A stretch of 64,000 nt of DNA from Anastatus disparis (taxonomy: Eukaryota > Arthropoda > Insecta > Hymenoptera > Eupelmidae). Of the stretch, positions 10,981-21,854 are shown in pieces. Position 1 is the first letter of the stretch. The number at the start of each line of letters is the position of its first letter. A model generated the notes under the pieces. The model saw nothing but the letters and a program-made list of their open reading frames with translations, had not been told where the DNA came from and did not search any database. The DNA lies in contig JAFFSR010000004.1 of NCBI GenBank assembly GCA_017163975.1, positions 8,618,001 through 8,682,000 on the forward strand. Reading direction: 5' to 3'. The translations under genes were made by a program, and so were the position numbers.

Positions 10981-11990
10981 ATTTGTATATGAACCTTAAA
11001 AGATTCAAATAAAATTTTTTAAATTATTAACAGGCATGGGAAAATAGTCGTATGTAGAAACGTTGATTAAAAATATTTTCGTACCATAAAACAATAATGT
11101 TATATGCAACTATAAATTTTTACTCGAAATTGTATATTCAAAAAAATCATAATTCTATTAATTACGATTTGAAAACAAAATTTATGTATGTCCATTTATA
11201 CTCGTATGCTTATAGACATAGATTCATGCATTTCGAACTTGTTTTTCACATACAATTCTCGGATATTGCGAGCAGCGGATTTCTATTTCTAAGAAGTAGC
11301 ATGGTATGAAAAAGCAATCGTAGAAAATAACGAAAAACCGATAAACATAGTATGTCAAAAATTTTTTTATAAACTATTTAGACATAGATTCATGCGTTTC
11401 GAACTTGTTTTTCACATACGATTCTCGGATATTGCGAGCGACGGATTTCAATTTCTAAGAAGTAGCATGGTATGGAAAAACAATCGTAAAAAAAAAATAA
11501 TTATAAACATAGTATTTTGATATTTTTAAATAAACAATGAATATTTATTAATTTATAGTTAATTGTAACATATGCCCCTTAGCTATATTTGATTTTCCAT
11601 AGATTACATACAAATTTTGACTATTTTATAAAAATTTATATATCTTACGATAGAAAAATTATACTATATTTATAATATTAGTAGGCATAACTAAACTTTG
11701 AAAGATTGGAATATAATTTTTTAAATAATTAACACGCATGAAAACACTTGAATGTTACAACATTTATTTAATTTGCTTAAGTATTGTAAAAAAAAATGTA
11801 AGATTGAACTACAAACTAGATAAAAATTGTGTATTAAAAATAAATAAAAAAATATATATTAATTTTAATATACAAGAGAAGTTATATGTATAGAAACATG
11901 TATTTTGTTCTTGTTTTTAAAAAACGAATCTCAAATATTGGCGTAACTGATTAAAAATTATAAGAAACAGAATGGTATGAAACTGAAATG
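10981..11990. repeat. Tandem duplication block, three related copies
   Basis: Copies at 11213-11353 and 11379-11516 are nearly identical: GACATAGATTCATGC, TCGAACTTGTTTTTCACATA, TTCTCGGATATTGCGAGC and AAGAAGTAGCATGGTATG. A third, much diverged copy is at 11891-11982 (TTGTTCTTGTTTTTAAAAAA, AGAATGGTATGAAA). The flanks are also duplicated: 10995-11060 (AAAGATTCAAATAAAATTTT and AACAGGCATG) resembles 11697-11760 (AAAGATTGGAATATAATTTT and AACACGCATG). This suggests a roughly 700-bp unit. On the minus strand each copy contains a splice-acceptor-like tract. Confidence 0.7.
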
Positions 11991-12129
11991 AAATATATAA
12001 AGAAAACTCGATTAAATCAATAAAATAAAAAAAAAATTATCAAATAAAATAATAACTATTAATAAATTAAACACTTTTTTCTAATTCATTAGATAAATGA
12101 TAAAAAATAACTATTACACAAATACTTAC

Positions 12130-12236
12130 GTAACCGCGCCATATTTTTTATTCTTTTTGAATGTATGGCCATCTAATCTTCTAGCCGATTTTGCCTCGCG
12201 CTCGCGAGTCTTTTTTCTGGCACTAAGTTCTTCCAT
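12130..12236 (-). CDS. Candidate leader exon of an unrecognised minus-strand gene
   Basis: ATG at 12236 with A at -3 and G at +4 opens a frame of 35 codons plus two bases. It encodes MEELSARKKTREREAK, then SARRLDGHTFKKNKKYGAV, and then meets a consensus donor GTAAGT at 12129. The peptide is strongly basic and its codons are much richer in GC than the surrounding DNA. I do not recognise the protein. No downstream exon is certain: the duplicated sequences at 11213-11982 have acceptor-like tracts on this strand, but joining them gives only a few extra codons. It could be a small nuclear protein, a transposon-encoded leader, or chance. Confidence 0.35.
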
Positions 12237-13425
12237 ATTAGCAAATTAAATAATCACTAAAACTCATCACAAACTTGCAAAATAATTTATCAAAAAAGTT
12301 TTTCAATCGTGTAAAACGCGATTATCACATAAAAAAAGTTTATCAAATTTCAAATGTTCACCCTTATACACGAAAAGTTGACACGAATGCGATATGCGAT
12401 ACGTGAGGACAATGTAAATAAAGTTGATATGGAAAATAATGTGAAACGGTCAAGTGGATAACTCCCCGCCAGCGCTAAAGATCAAGGGTGGAGGGAGTAA
12501 ATATTATCTATATGTAATAAAGTATCTATTTCGTGACTATTAGACTTATTAGTTAAGGAGAAGGGAGGGAGGATTGCAATTGGTTGGTGAAAAAGCAATC
12601 AGCATCGTGAAGGCAACAGAGACAGCGAACATATACTGGACGGACACTGATTCGCGACCCCATACTCGTTCCTTTTGAATATACTTTGTATCGCGAATCA
12701 GTGTCAGTTCATATATAAGTAAAAATTGTCTGTAAATCTTTCGGTTTTAAATCTATACTATGCTTTTCACGCGAGGGTTAGACTATGCACATACAATAAT
12801 ATTATTTACCCTCTCTTACTTCTTTTCTCTGAAGTCCTACACTCCGCTTAGGAATATATGTGTATATACACGCTAAAAATTGTCGGTTTTTGATGCTTCT
12901 TTTATTTATGTGTACTTTTATTCTCTTTTTTACGTATTTTTGGAAATTAATATTTTAACGATAATATATCTCGATTGATTTAGCATACCTTTCCAGCTGA
13001 ACACATTATAATTTTTAATATAAAAATATTTAAAAAATATATTTTGTAATATATTAATATTAAATTTATAAATATTTATAAATATATAATCATTAAAATA
13101 AGGAATTAATCATTTAAATCAACAAATGAAGAAACGTAATTAATCAGTTTGAAGCAAAGCAATATAAAAGAAAAAAATATTAAAGTGAAACATAAAAAAA
13201 TCAAGGAGTATCTGAAGTATATTGATAAAGATAAATAAAATAAGTTAATTAAATTTATATTTAATTACATTATGATTAATTTTATTTATAAAATCTAAGT
13301 TAAAAATCACTAATTTTTTACTTTATCTATATTTCACGATTTTCACAAATTTGTATTTACATGATTTTAATAAAACTGAATTCTGAAAGTAACTTGTAGA
13401 AAATTTTTGTATAAATATATTAAAA
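12237..13425. other. Intergenic stretch upstream of the candidate leader exon
   Basis: Higher GC than neighbouring DNA at 12400-12720, where a promoter for the minus-strand candidate would be expected. It contains the inverted repeat at 12643-12705. The rest (12720-13425) is AT-rich with no gene-like frame. Confidence 0.4.
12643..12705. repeat. Perfect 15-bp inverted repeat, 33-bp spacer
   Basis: GACACTGATTCGCGA at 12643-12657 is matched by TCGCGAATCAGTGTC at 12691-12705. It may be a miniature foldback remnant (CACTG again next to the end) or a protein-binding palindrome upstream of the candidate exon at 12236. Confidence 0.7.
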
Positions 13426-13519
13426 GTGAGCTTAGAGCGATAGATTCGTAACTTGGTCACCCAGGTTCGAATATAGCTCTCGATCGATTAATGCAATCAC
13501 AGTTGTATGTACCATATGC
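13426..13519 (+). repeat. Degenerate tRNA-derived SINE (Thr-type family), 5' part
   Basis: GAGCTTAGAGCGATAGATTC, GTAACTTGG, CAGGTTCGAAT and GCTCTCGATCGATTAATGCA align in order with the SINE at 37325-37529. Several bases are lost and the 3' tail is not recognisable. It is the oldest of the five copies in the window. Confidence 0.65.
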
Positions 13520-14230
13520 TTTATTCAGAAATACTTAGAAAATCTTTGGTAATTATGATCGCAATAGTAACTACAGCGATATGAAATAAAATAAAAGATG
13601 TAGTAATGAATTTTAATTAATTGATTTATATAATTTAAATATCGTAATGAAAAAAAGTCTAAATTAGTTTTTTTATCCATTCTAATAAAGAGAGTACATT
13701 GCATTTGTATGCAGGATTTTTTTGTAACTTTATGATGTCTTATCTTACATGAAATGAAAGTTAAAGCCACGTTTATTCGGTAAAACACTCAATTTTTCCT
13801 TAATTATTAGCAATCATATATAAATTAAAAACTTTTTAAAACATTTCATTTGCGTTATAGTTGTGTAGTTTCAGAACTCCTTATCCTATACATTTTCTAC
13901 TAAAACCATATTATAGATAAGATTCCAAATTTGCAATTTAAAAAATAAGAATAAGTTGAAAAGCTTAAGTTATTTAAAAGTTATGAAGACATGGAAATCA
14001 AAATCAAATATAGATTAAATAACAGGTAAATATTTGCACAATTTTTACTCCCTTTAAATTTTTAAATAAGTTGATATTTTTAAGAATGTTTTTCTAATGT
14101 AACATTTGAATCTCAATTAATTGTTATTGAGATATTCATATTTTACAGTATTGATGATTCTAGTAACAATCTTCTACAATAACTAATTAAAAAAGTGTTC
14201 AATTATAAAGCTACTGACAACTTAAAAACA
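13520..14230. other. AT-rich non-coding stretch
   Basis: An 87-codon minus-strand frame (13525-13788) shows no protein-like features. Nothing else supported. Confidence 0.45.
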
Positions 14231-14245
14231 AAATTAACTAGCTTG

Positions 14246-14420
14246 CCACTGCGGCCCTTTGGGCCGCTGTGGTTTGCACTCGGTCCTTTCAGAGCTTCGC
14301 TTCGCTCAGCTCTGAAATGCCCTGGCCTTGCATCGCTTCATGATGTAAGGCATGCAAAAGCTCCGCTTCTTGCATATAAGGCACGACCGAAAACGCTCGC
14401 GCTTCGCGCTCGCTATTTAA
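14246..14420. repeat. GC-rich cluster of stem-loops with CTTCGC-type loops
   Basis: An abrupt GC-rich island made of consecutive hairpins. CCACTGCGGCCC-TTT-GGGCCGCTGTGG spans 14246-14272. TTTCAGAGC...GCTCTGAAA spans 14287-14317, with the loop TTCGCTTCGCTCA. GCATGCA...TTGCATAT lies near 14349-14375, and GCGCTTCGCGC near 14399. The 80-codon open frame through it is a by-product of the base composition. It ends in GGCACGACCG, whose reverse complement CGGTCGTGCC occurs at 15460, so both may be parts of one element. Family unknown. Confidence 0.6.
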
Positions 14421-14732
14421 TATTTCAAGAATATTAAAACAAATCATTTACAAACGCAAAAGCCTTAAAAGTTAATCTTATTTCTTTTTTTCATTGTATT
14501 TTTACCGTATCTTTCAACAGGATGTTTGAATTTATTGTATTTATTTGAAAAACCAATTTATAATTATTTAAATTTTTCTTGTGAATTAAGTTGATTGATT
14601 TCAAAAAATTTATGTTATGTGAAAAAGACATATTTTCATTAATGTATACTTTTTAAAGTTTTGGATAGGATAATCTATCAAAAGTTATAAGAAAAAAATA
14701 GTTCAGTAGCTTAAAAGTAAAGTTTTGTATAA

Positions 14733-15286
14733 AGTTTTATTTGATCTGAATCATTCCGACGGGGGATGATTTAAAACAATAATACAAATAAATATTGGCA
14801 GTTTAAAAAAAATCGTTCGAGCGGTTTTAAAACTGTTATCCCTTTAGAGGTTAAAAAAATGATTTTTTGGTGATAACTTGAAAAAAGCGAATTTGGAAAA
14901 AAAGTATATTATATAAAATTTATAGAAAAAAATAAGATACATCTTTTTAATATTATATATATTTTTTTTAAAATAATATTTATCAAATTATCATTAAAAA
15001 GCCTTTAATTTCAACATTTTTCATGAACAATTTGAAAAATATTAACTTCAGAGAAAAATGTATGATATAAAAAAGATTTATTTTTTTATATTCTATAACT
15101 TTTATTCTATATATTTTTGAAAAAAATCGTATTTTTCAAGTTATTACCAAAAATCCATTTTTTTGACCATTTAAAAGGCGCCTATTTAAAAACGCTTCCA
15201 ACGATTTTTTTCAAAATAGGAACGTTTACTTGTGTTATTATTTGAAACAATTCCCCGTTTGAATTATTCAGATTGGATAAAAACTC
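14733..15286. repeat. Long imperfect foldback, about 550 bp
   Basis: The left arm AGTTTTATTTGATCTGAATC...GACGGGG...AATAATACAAATAAA pairs with the right arm, which reverse-complemented reads AGTTTTTATCCAATCTGAAT...AACGGGG...AATAACACAAGTAAA. Pairing continues through AAAAAATCGTT, ATTTTTGGT and ATAACTTGAAAAA on each side. The arms are diverged and the centre is near 15000. No coding capacity. Confidence 0.65.
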
Positions 15287-15479
15287 GTCGAGAAAATTCA
15301 TAAACTTGATTTCTCACACACATACATCCATACATACATTTTAAGGAAGCCTCGTAATAATCTTATTTTGCTATAAAAATAAGTTTTTTATCATAAAAAA
15401 ACATATTTTAAAGGGTTACATTTTTCGCGATGTCGAAAATATAAGGCACTTCCGTATAGCGGTCGTGCCTAAAAATGGA

Positions 15480-16671
15480 AATGATTGTTCATAAATTTGT
15501 AAAATTTGAAAGTTGGGTAGAATGAACGCAGACTATTTATAAATTTGATAGAAGAAAAGATAGTTAAAAATTATTAAAAAATCAAAGACTGAAATACAAT
15601 AAAGTCTCTACATTAATTTCTACAAGTAAATGAATTAAATAAATAAATATTGCTATAGTACATTTAACGATTCCTGTAATACCTATATACTTCGTCGTAC
15701 TATTAATCTATTTGCATTAAAAAATTTATTTACCATCTAGTTGGCTTTTCATATTTTTACGAAGTTGTATTTAATACTTGGATAACTCATGAAATTTCAT
15801 ATTTTTACTACACATTATATGTATCAAAAAATTACAGAAAATTAGATTCATAAAAATTGTATTGTTCTATAAAATAAAATAAATTTAAACTTTTCCTAAT
15901 AAATTGTTTTATATCCTTTAAATACTGAAAGCAAAACAAAAATGTAGAAGCTATAATTTCATTAAATTTCATGTTACATTAAAGATTAAACTGAGATAAA
16001 AATAAGAAAAACTTAAGAATATTTATTGCGAAAAGAGTTTTAATGATTTACAACTTTTGAAAAATAAAGTGTTCAACCGAATCGACGGATTTGTTTTCTA
16101 ATTTTGCAAAAAAATGTTACAGCCGTGGGAAGTGGTCGACAAATGCTATTGGTGTGACACTTGTAGAACTTATTATTTTTGTTATTAAAACTATTAATTT
16201 TTAACTTCATATATTCTTAATTATTAAATATAAATGGTAATACATTAATATATTAATCATATGCATTAATAATAATAGAAATAATTATAAAAATAGATTT
16301 AAGTACACGTTATTACGATTATAAAGCAAGTGCACGATAACCAATGAAATAGAAACGGATATTATGTAGGTATTAGCGTTTCTTTTGCTTTTCCTCATAT
16401 GGTAGTTTAAGAGTAAAGGGTAGAAAGAGAGAGAGAGCAAGCATATAGTTAGTATATTCAACACGCCCATATACCTATTATAGGTAGCGCATATATACAT
16501 GCACATTCCCAAGTTTAGTGCAAAAATTGAAGTTAAAGAGAAAAAGATTAAGAGGGCAAAGAATATATTACTAATGTATAGTATAAGCACGTGCACATTT
16601 ATATTGTTTACTCTCTGTTTTTTCTCTCTCTTCTTGTTTCTGGGATCACATTTCGTTTAATAATGAGTGTG
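15480..16671. other. AT-rich non-coding stretch
   Basis: A 103-codon minus-strand frame at 16285-16596 is hydrophobic and low in complexity, with no motif and no splice context, and I do not accept it as a gene. An AG-rich run is at 16420-16440. Nothing else supported. Confidence 0.45.
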
Positions 16672-17038
16672 TACACGGAGAGAAATTTGGCTATACTACA
16701 TTGACATGAAATATCCTTCGTAGGTTCCAAAAGAAAATACGTTATATTCACGCGATGTGAACGATAGATTAACATCTGCATATTAGCCCGTTAACAAACT
16801 TTGTTTCTATCCGAGCGAAGTCAAAACAAAAGTGAACATTGCATCATCTCATTTCAACGATGTCAACGAAACATTGACATCGTTGAAATGAAACGATGCA
16901 ATGTTTACCTCTACTGTGAGATTCTCATTTTGAAAATAGAATGTATTCATTAATCCAATTTAAGGTTATAATATAAAGTTCGCAATCTACGAGTGATATT
17001 TGTTGTCAATGTAGGATAGCCAAATTTCTCTCAGTGTA
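16672..17038. mobile_element. 367-bp foldback element with an inner palindrome
   Basis: The outer arms are TACACGGAGAGAAATTTGGC and, reverse-complemented, TACACTGAGAGAAATTTGGC; both continue into CTACATTGACA. Near the centre a second palindrome pairs CATTGCATC-TCTCATTTCA with its complement across 16837-16906 (CAACGATGTCAA...TTGACATCGTTG). TA lies at both ends. It belongs with the other CACTG-ended, TA-flanked elements in the window but is not the same family as either. Confidence 0.85.
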
Positions 17039-17238
17039 TATATACGCTATCTAAAATAGATGTAAGCGCGTTGCTAATAAGTATTATGATACGTATACAC
17101 TGTAAACCACTTTCATGTACAAGAGCATTGCTTCTTAACCATGCTATAATTGCATGATTAATCACTTTGATCACAATTAAATTTGCTGATTCAATGATAC
17201 AGCTTATGATATTTTTAAACTAATAACCCCAAAACGAG

Positions 17239-18440
17239 GTGATGTCAAAGCCCGGTAACGTGAAACACAAGCATACAAATAACATATGATGCTGTTCGAC
17301 GTTTATGATTACGATTACAAAAGTAGATAAGGTGAATCATTTAAAATGTTGCTGAATTTTTATTTTTTCATTACGAAAAACCCTGAAAGTAACTTACAGT
17401 GTAGCACCCATATTCGTATGCTGGTACTTGCATTGGAGCGTTATTTTGGTGGCGGTGTTGGTTTTTATTCAGTAAGCCCAGTTGCCCAAACCTTGCGTAA
17501 GAAGCTTAGCTTGAAAACGAGTTTCTCCGAATATTTGTTCTTATTTATAATTATAAATAAAGCGACGTCTATTCGGTGCCATTTTAGATTTTTTAAGTTT
17601 TTAAAAAACGGTAAGATTGTTTATACTATTTACAGAAAAACACCTTCCCAAACTTAAATATGTAAAGCAGCATTTAAGAAATAAAAATTTTTTTTAGGTT
17701 GCAAAATTTTGTCGGGTAGGACGTTCTTTTTTAGAAGGACAGTAAAATAAATAACTCAAAACAACGATAAACTTAACAATTATTTGACAAGAACAATTAC
17801 ATTTTTTGAAATCTGGTTTAATTAAATAGTATTTAAATGTTGAGGTGAAATAGGATATATATAATTTTCCTCAAAAATATACTACCACAATCGCAATTAA
17901 CGGTTTTAGTGTTTGTAAACTTTTCGAAAATATAATTAAAAAAAACTTGCATGCATAAAGTCAATGCCAAGCGAAAAAACAGTGACAGATAGTTATTTAA
18001 TTTTTCACGCACTGCAGTGCGTAAAAAGACTCATTTCCACTCTGAAGAAGGGCACAACAAAAAATTGTGTTTCGCACACGTTTCTCTACAAAAAAAATTA
18101 ATTCTTGTTTCCATTAATTATTTTATTTATTGTAAAATGGTATTTTTATATAATAAAAAATTTAATGTTATTATTAACCCCGAAAGAGGGGCAAATATTA
18201 CAACGGAAACGTATTTGATGAATCCCTCCCAAACTAACGTATATAATGCTTTGATATCGAAAAAATCAAGTATTTATAATAATAATTAGAAGTTATTCGG
18301 TGTAAAAAGAAAGGGGGGTCCGGAAATGAGGAGGGGGCGAAGCCTCCAATATAGTACATTACGCAACTGGTGCGCGAAGCAGGTGATTCACGCAAGAGTC
18401 GAGTTTGTCGCTCAAACGAAACGAGGATGAATCAGACGAG
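17239..18440. other. Unclassified relic region of mixed composition
   Basis: GC-richer pieces (17400-17530, 18300-18430) sit among AT-rich DNA. A perfect palindrome ACGCACTGCAGTGCGT is at 18007-18022. Open frames at 17346-17657 (103 codons) and 18017-18289 (90 codons) have no recognisable domain. The frame at 18017 begins inside the palindrome. The stretch 18310-18430 (GGGGGCGAAGCCTCC, GTGCGCGAAGCAGGTG) resembles the GAAGC/CTTCGC hairpin style seen elsewhere. Probably an old inserted element; family unknown. Confidence 0.35.
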
Positions 18441-19384
18441 CAAATAATAAAAAAAAATAAATCATAAATATTTACAACTCCATGATTAATACAATAAATA
18501 ATTGTATGGTTGCGAATAAAAAATTTTGTTTATATTTACTTATTAGAATATTTCTGATTTATAATAAAATTAAAAGCACAAATGAAAACGCAGATTATAC
18601 AGAAGATTTTTGTAATGAATTGTCGATTAGCCAAAGTTATTAGTTGTTTATTAAAACAGTTTTTGGAATTAACCCTAACAAAAGTTGAATTCTCTTTGAA
18701 ACAAATTCTTAAGAAAAAGATTAAACATTCATATTTAGAAAATTAAATTTTTTTTTTAAATGCTATTATACATGACTATTAAAAGTGGCATATATGTTAT
18801 ATGTATGTTATTTTCATATTTGATACGTTATATTTTAAAGTAAAATGATTTACAACAATTCTATCTGTGATTTACATTACAAATAAATATTTACTATCTA
18901 AAGGAACTTCATGATTGATAAAATAAAGATCATTTTCAAAATTTTCATTTAACCACTCTTGTACTTATAAAACAATTCCACCTTTTTATTTTACAAGATA
19001 AATATTGTTTCGAATTTACTGTCAAAATAACCTTATATGACATAAATATCGAGTTTAAGTCTGAAAAACAATTGTGAATCTTGTTCGCACATTTTTTCGA
19101 ATCACGTTTCGTATAGTATGAAAAAATATTAGGTTTCGCACACGCAAAACAAGCATGAGAAATATAATAAATAATTCAGAAAATAAAAAAACACAATTTA
19201 TAAAACAATTAAATTTATATTCTATGAAAGTATATTAGAACTCTTTAAATATAACAAAATTATTCACATAACTATTAAATAAAGGTGAAAATTATTTTCA
19301 AATTCGCTCATCGATCCATTGACCTGTAGACAATAAATTATGTTATTTTAATTTTATCTCTACTAATTCATAAACTTTTCCTTA
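18441..19384. other. AT-rich non-coding stretch
   Basis: No gene, hairpin or repeat family that I can support. Confidence 0.45.
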
Positions 19385-19470
19385 TTTGGCGCTTGTTGAA
19401 TTCATTTAGCGCACGCTGAATTTATTTCGCGAACGCAGAATTTATTTTGCGCACGCTCAACTTATAGTAT
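19385..19470. repeat. Short minisatellite, about 20-bp unit, four units
   Basis: Consecutive units read GGCGCTTGTTGAATTCATTT, AGCGCACGCTGAATTTATTT, CGCGAACGCAGAATTTATTT and TGCGCACGCTCAACTTA. The GCG core and the AATTTATTT part are conserved. Confidence 0.8.
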
Positions 19471-19637
19471 GTCGGAATACAGTATTTTGCGTACGCTACA
19501 GACGCAAGAGAAATTGAATGTCGCGCGCACCGAGTGTACAAAAATACTTTTTTCATAACAAAATATATTTTCATTATGACTTATGATATATATATATATA
19601 TATATACATATATATAGACATACTCATTTTGAAATAT

Positions 19638-20714
19638 ATCCCGAGTAACCTTTTCATTTCGGCGTGCAGAGGGCCCGAAGTCGGTGCCGAATCACCCTCA
19701 GTGGCACCGAAACTCTTGCCGAATTGCCGCCACAGTGGCACCACATCGGCGTGAGGCGTGGCGGCGAAACGGGGCCCTGGGAGGGCAGCCGAATCTAGCT
19801 TATAAAATCATAGAATTGAACGTAATTTATGTACAATTATTTATATAAAAAAACAGCTGATTTCCAATGGTAACCGATCGATTGATTGTTCAAGCAACTG
19901 TCTACTTTTTAAAATAGTTTTCATTAGTAAAAAAATTTAAGTAACTTGAGTTATTCGAGTTATTCGAGTAACTCGAGTTATTCAAATGATTCGAATTATT
20001 CGAGTAACACTAGTTATTCGAGTTCATATTTTTGTCGGGTACCTAACTCGAACTTGAAGAAAAAATTACTCGCGAGTACTCGACAATCGAGTACTCACAC
20101 TTGAAGACGTATTCGAGTTTTCGTTTCAAGTACTCGAAAAAAATGAATTACTCGAATTACTCGAGTACTCGAAAAAATATGAATTTCTCAATTCACTTGA
20201 GTACTCGAAAAAATATGAATTACTCTAGTACTCGAGAAAATATAAATTACTCGACAAAATATGAAGAACTTGAGTTACTCGAATAACTAGTTAGTTTATC
20301 AATTATATTATCTGTGGTAATTAGTTCTCATTTCCACGAGAATAATCAGTTTTTTATTATGTTTTTATCAATTGGTTTTAGGTTGTATTTGTCCGTGTAT
20401 GCGGACGGAATTTTGGAATCAATTTTTAACGAGTTCAGGTCGAGTACAAAGAAAATCATTTTTATTAATTCAATCACTCATTTTTAATTTTCAATTATAA
20501 AAAGTTTTACCATAGCATGAAAATACAATAAATAATATTTCGAGGTTATGTAAGATACACATCGATATTATGACAAAATCTATACGATTTTCGGCTAGCC
20601 ATCATAGGACCACGCTCGCCACCACGCCTCACCCATTCGGTGGCCCGACTTCGGCAGCCGAAGGTGGCCCAACTGAGAGAAGTTGGTTGCCGTAATAAAA
20701 AGGTTACTCGGGAT
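19638..20714. mobile_element. 1,077-bp TIR element with minisatellite core
   Basis: The ends are ATCCCGAGTAACCTTTTCAT and, reverse-complemented, ATCCCGAGTAACCTTTTTAT. Farther in, both arms carry GTGAGGCGTGG-GGCGA and are unusually GC-rich (GGCACCGAA, CCGAAGTCGG). The AT-rich middle holds the minisatellite listed at 19938-20290. The element has no transposase frame; the 61-codon frame at 20101-20286 is minisatellite translated. It appears to be a non-autonomous DNA transposon; no clear target duplication was found. Confidence 0.75.
19938..20290. repeat. ACTCGAGT / GAGTTATTC degenerate minisatellite
   Basis: Dozens of variants of GAGTTATTC, GAGTACTCGA and GAATTACTCG follow one another. A clearer longer unit of about 40 bp (GAGTACTCGAAAAAATATGA, then ATTACTC) is repeated at 20169-20265. 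ACTCGAGT-type palindromes make many small hairpins possible. Confidence 0.85.
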
Positions 20715-21021
20715 GAATGAAATTTTTTTTATAATTTATTTATGCTGAATATAAGAGTAATATGGTTGAGAACTTAAGAACAACTTAAATAAAATATGAA
20801 ATGAGACTGCAATGAAAACGGTGGTTTTTTATATTTTTAACTCTTTTTATAATTCTAGTTTTGATTATAACTATATGTATACTGCATAACCCATACGAAT
20901 TTCAACAGAATTCCTTTGAGTACTTAATAGAGCATATTCTCATAAACTAATACCTAATACCTAGTATTAGTTTAATACTTGTGCATTCTGAGTTTGCCGA
21001 GTCGAGCGAGCAGGGGTACCC

Positions 21022-21044
21022 CCTAGTATATATATATTTATATG

Positions 21045-21112
<68 letters not shown>
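21022..21112. repeat. (TA)n-(TG)n compound microsatellite
   Basis: A TA-rich run to about 21062, followed by a long pure TG run. Confidence 0.95.
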
Positions 21113-21114
<2 letters not shown>

Positions 21115-21230
21115 GGTGAGGGCCAGTTGAGGGGGTTCTAGACACTTATAAAAGTAGCTAATTTTAGAAGGAACAGGACCGTGATTTGCAGGAGCGGGAA
21201 TAACTCTTAATTTTTTCTTACAACTAAATC

Positions 21231-21286
<56 letters not shown>
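21231..21286. repeat. (TA)n microsatellite
   Basis: Nearly pure TA run followed by TTTTTTATTTATTTATTT. Confidence 0.95.
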
Positions 21287-21290
<4 letters not shown>

Positions 21291-21854
21291 TTATTTATTT
21301 ATTTAATATGTATATAAACTAAAAATGAAAATAATAAATAATGTACTTATTAACACTTTGATGTATTTCCATAAAAGAAACTGTTAGTGGATTGAAGCTT
21401 TTATTTTCTACTTCTCCAAATGATAATATTCTTAAGTATTATCATAACGTTAATATAAATAGCAAATATTCCTGTGTATAACATGTATTAAAAAATTATT
21501 TTAAAACATAAAAAATTGTATGATTGGAATTATATTAGAAATTATTGTACAAGAAAAAATTTAAAAGAATCTTTTAATTTTTTTCTCAACAAAACAAACG
21601 TAATATTTGTTTCGTTCTGGTACAACAATATAAATATAAATAAAAATATTATATTAGATAAGAAACGGTCCCTGACAAATGTTTCAACTAAATAACATTA
21701 AAAAAAAATGTTAAACAATGTTTTAAAAAATTAAATGGTTTGAAATTAAATATATGAATATTTATTTGAATTTTTTAAATGATATAAAATATCATCAATT
21801 TAAATCGTCGTATAAAAAAAATCCAAAGGAAATATTTCAATTAAATATTAGTTA

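Larger units (their letters stand above)
20715..21854. other. AT-rich non-coding stretch with microsatellites
   Basis: Contains the TA/TG run at 21022-21112 and the TA run at 21231-21286, listed separately. No gene-like frame. Confidence 0.5.

Noticed and set aside
14195..14437. 80-codon open frame over the GC-rich island
   Set aside because: The island is a run of hairpins; high GC removes stops by composition alone.
16285..16596. 103-codon minus-strand hydrophobic frame
   Set aside because: Looks like a membrane protein at first, but it comes from T-rich complement with no motif, no homology I recognise and no splice context.
20101..20286. 61-codon open frame
   Set aside because: It is the TCGAGTACTCGAA-type minisatellite translated; the peptide repeats YSSTRKNMN-like units with no independent evidence of coding.
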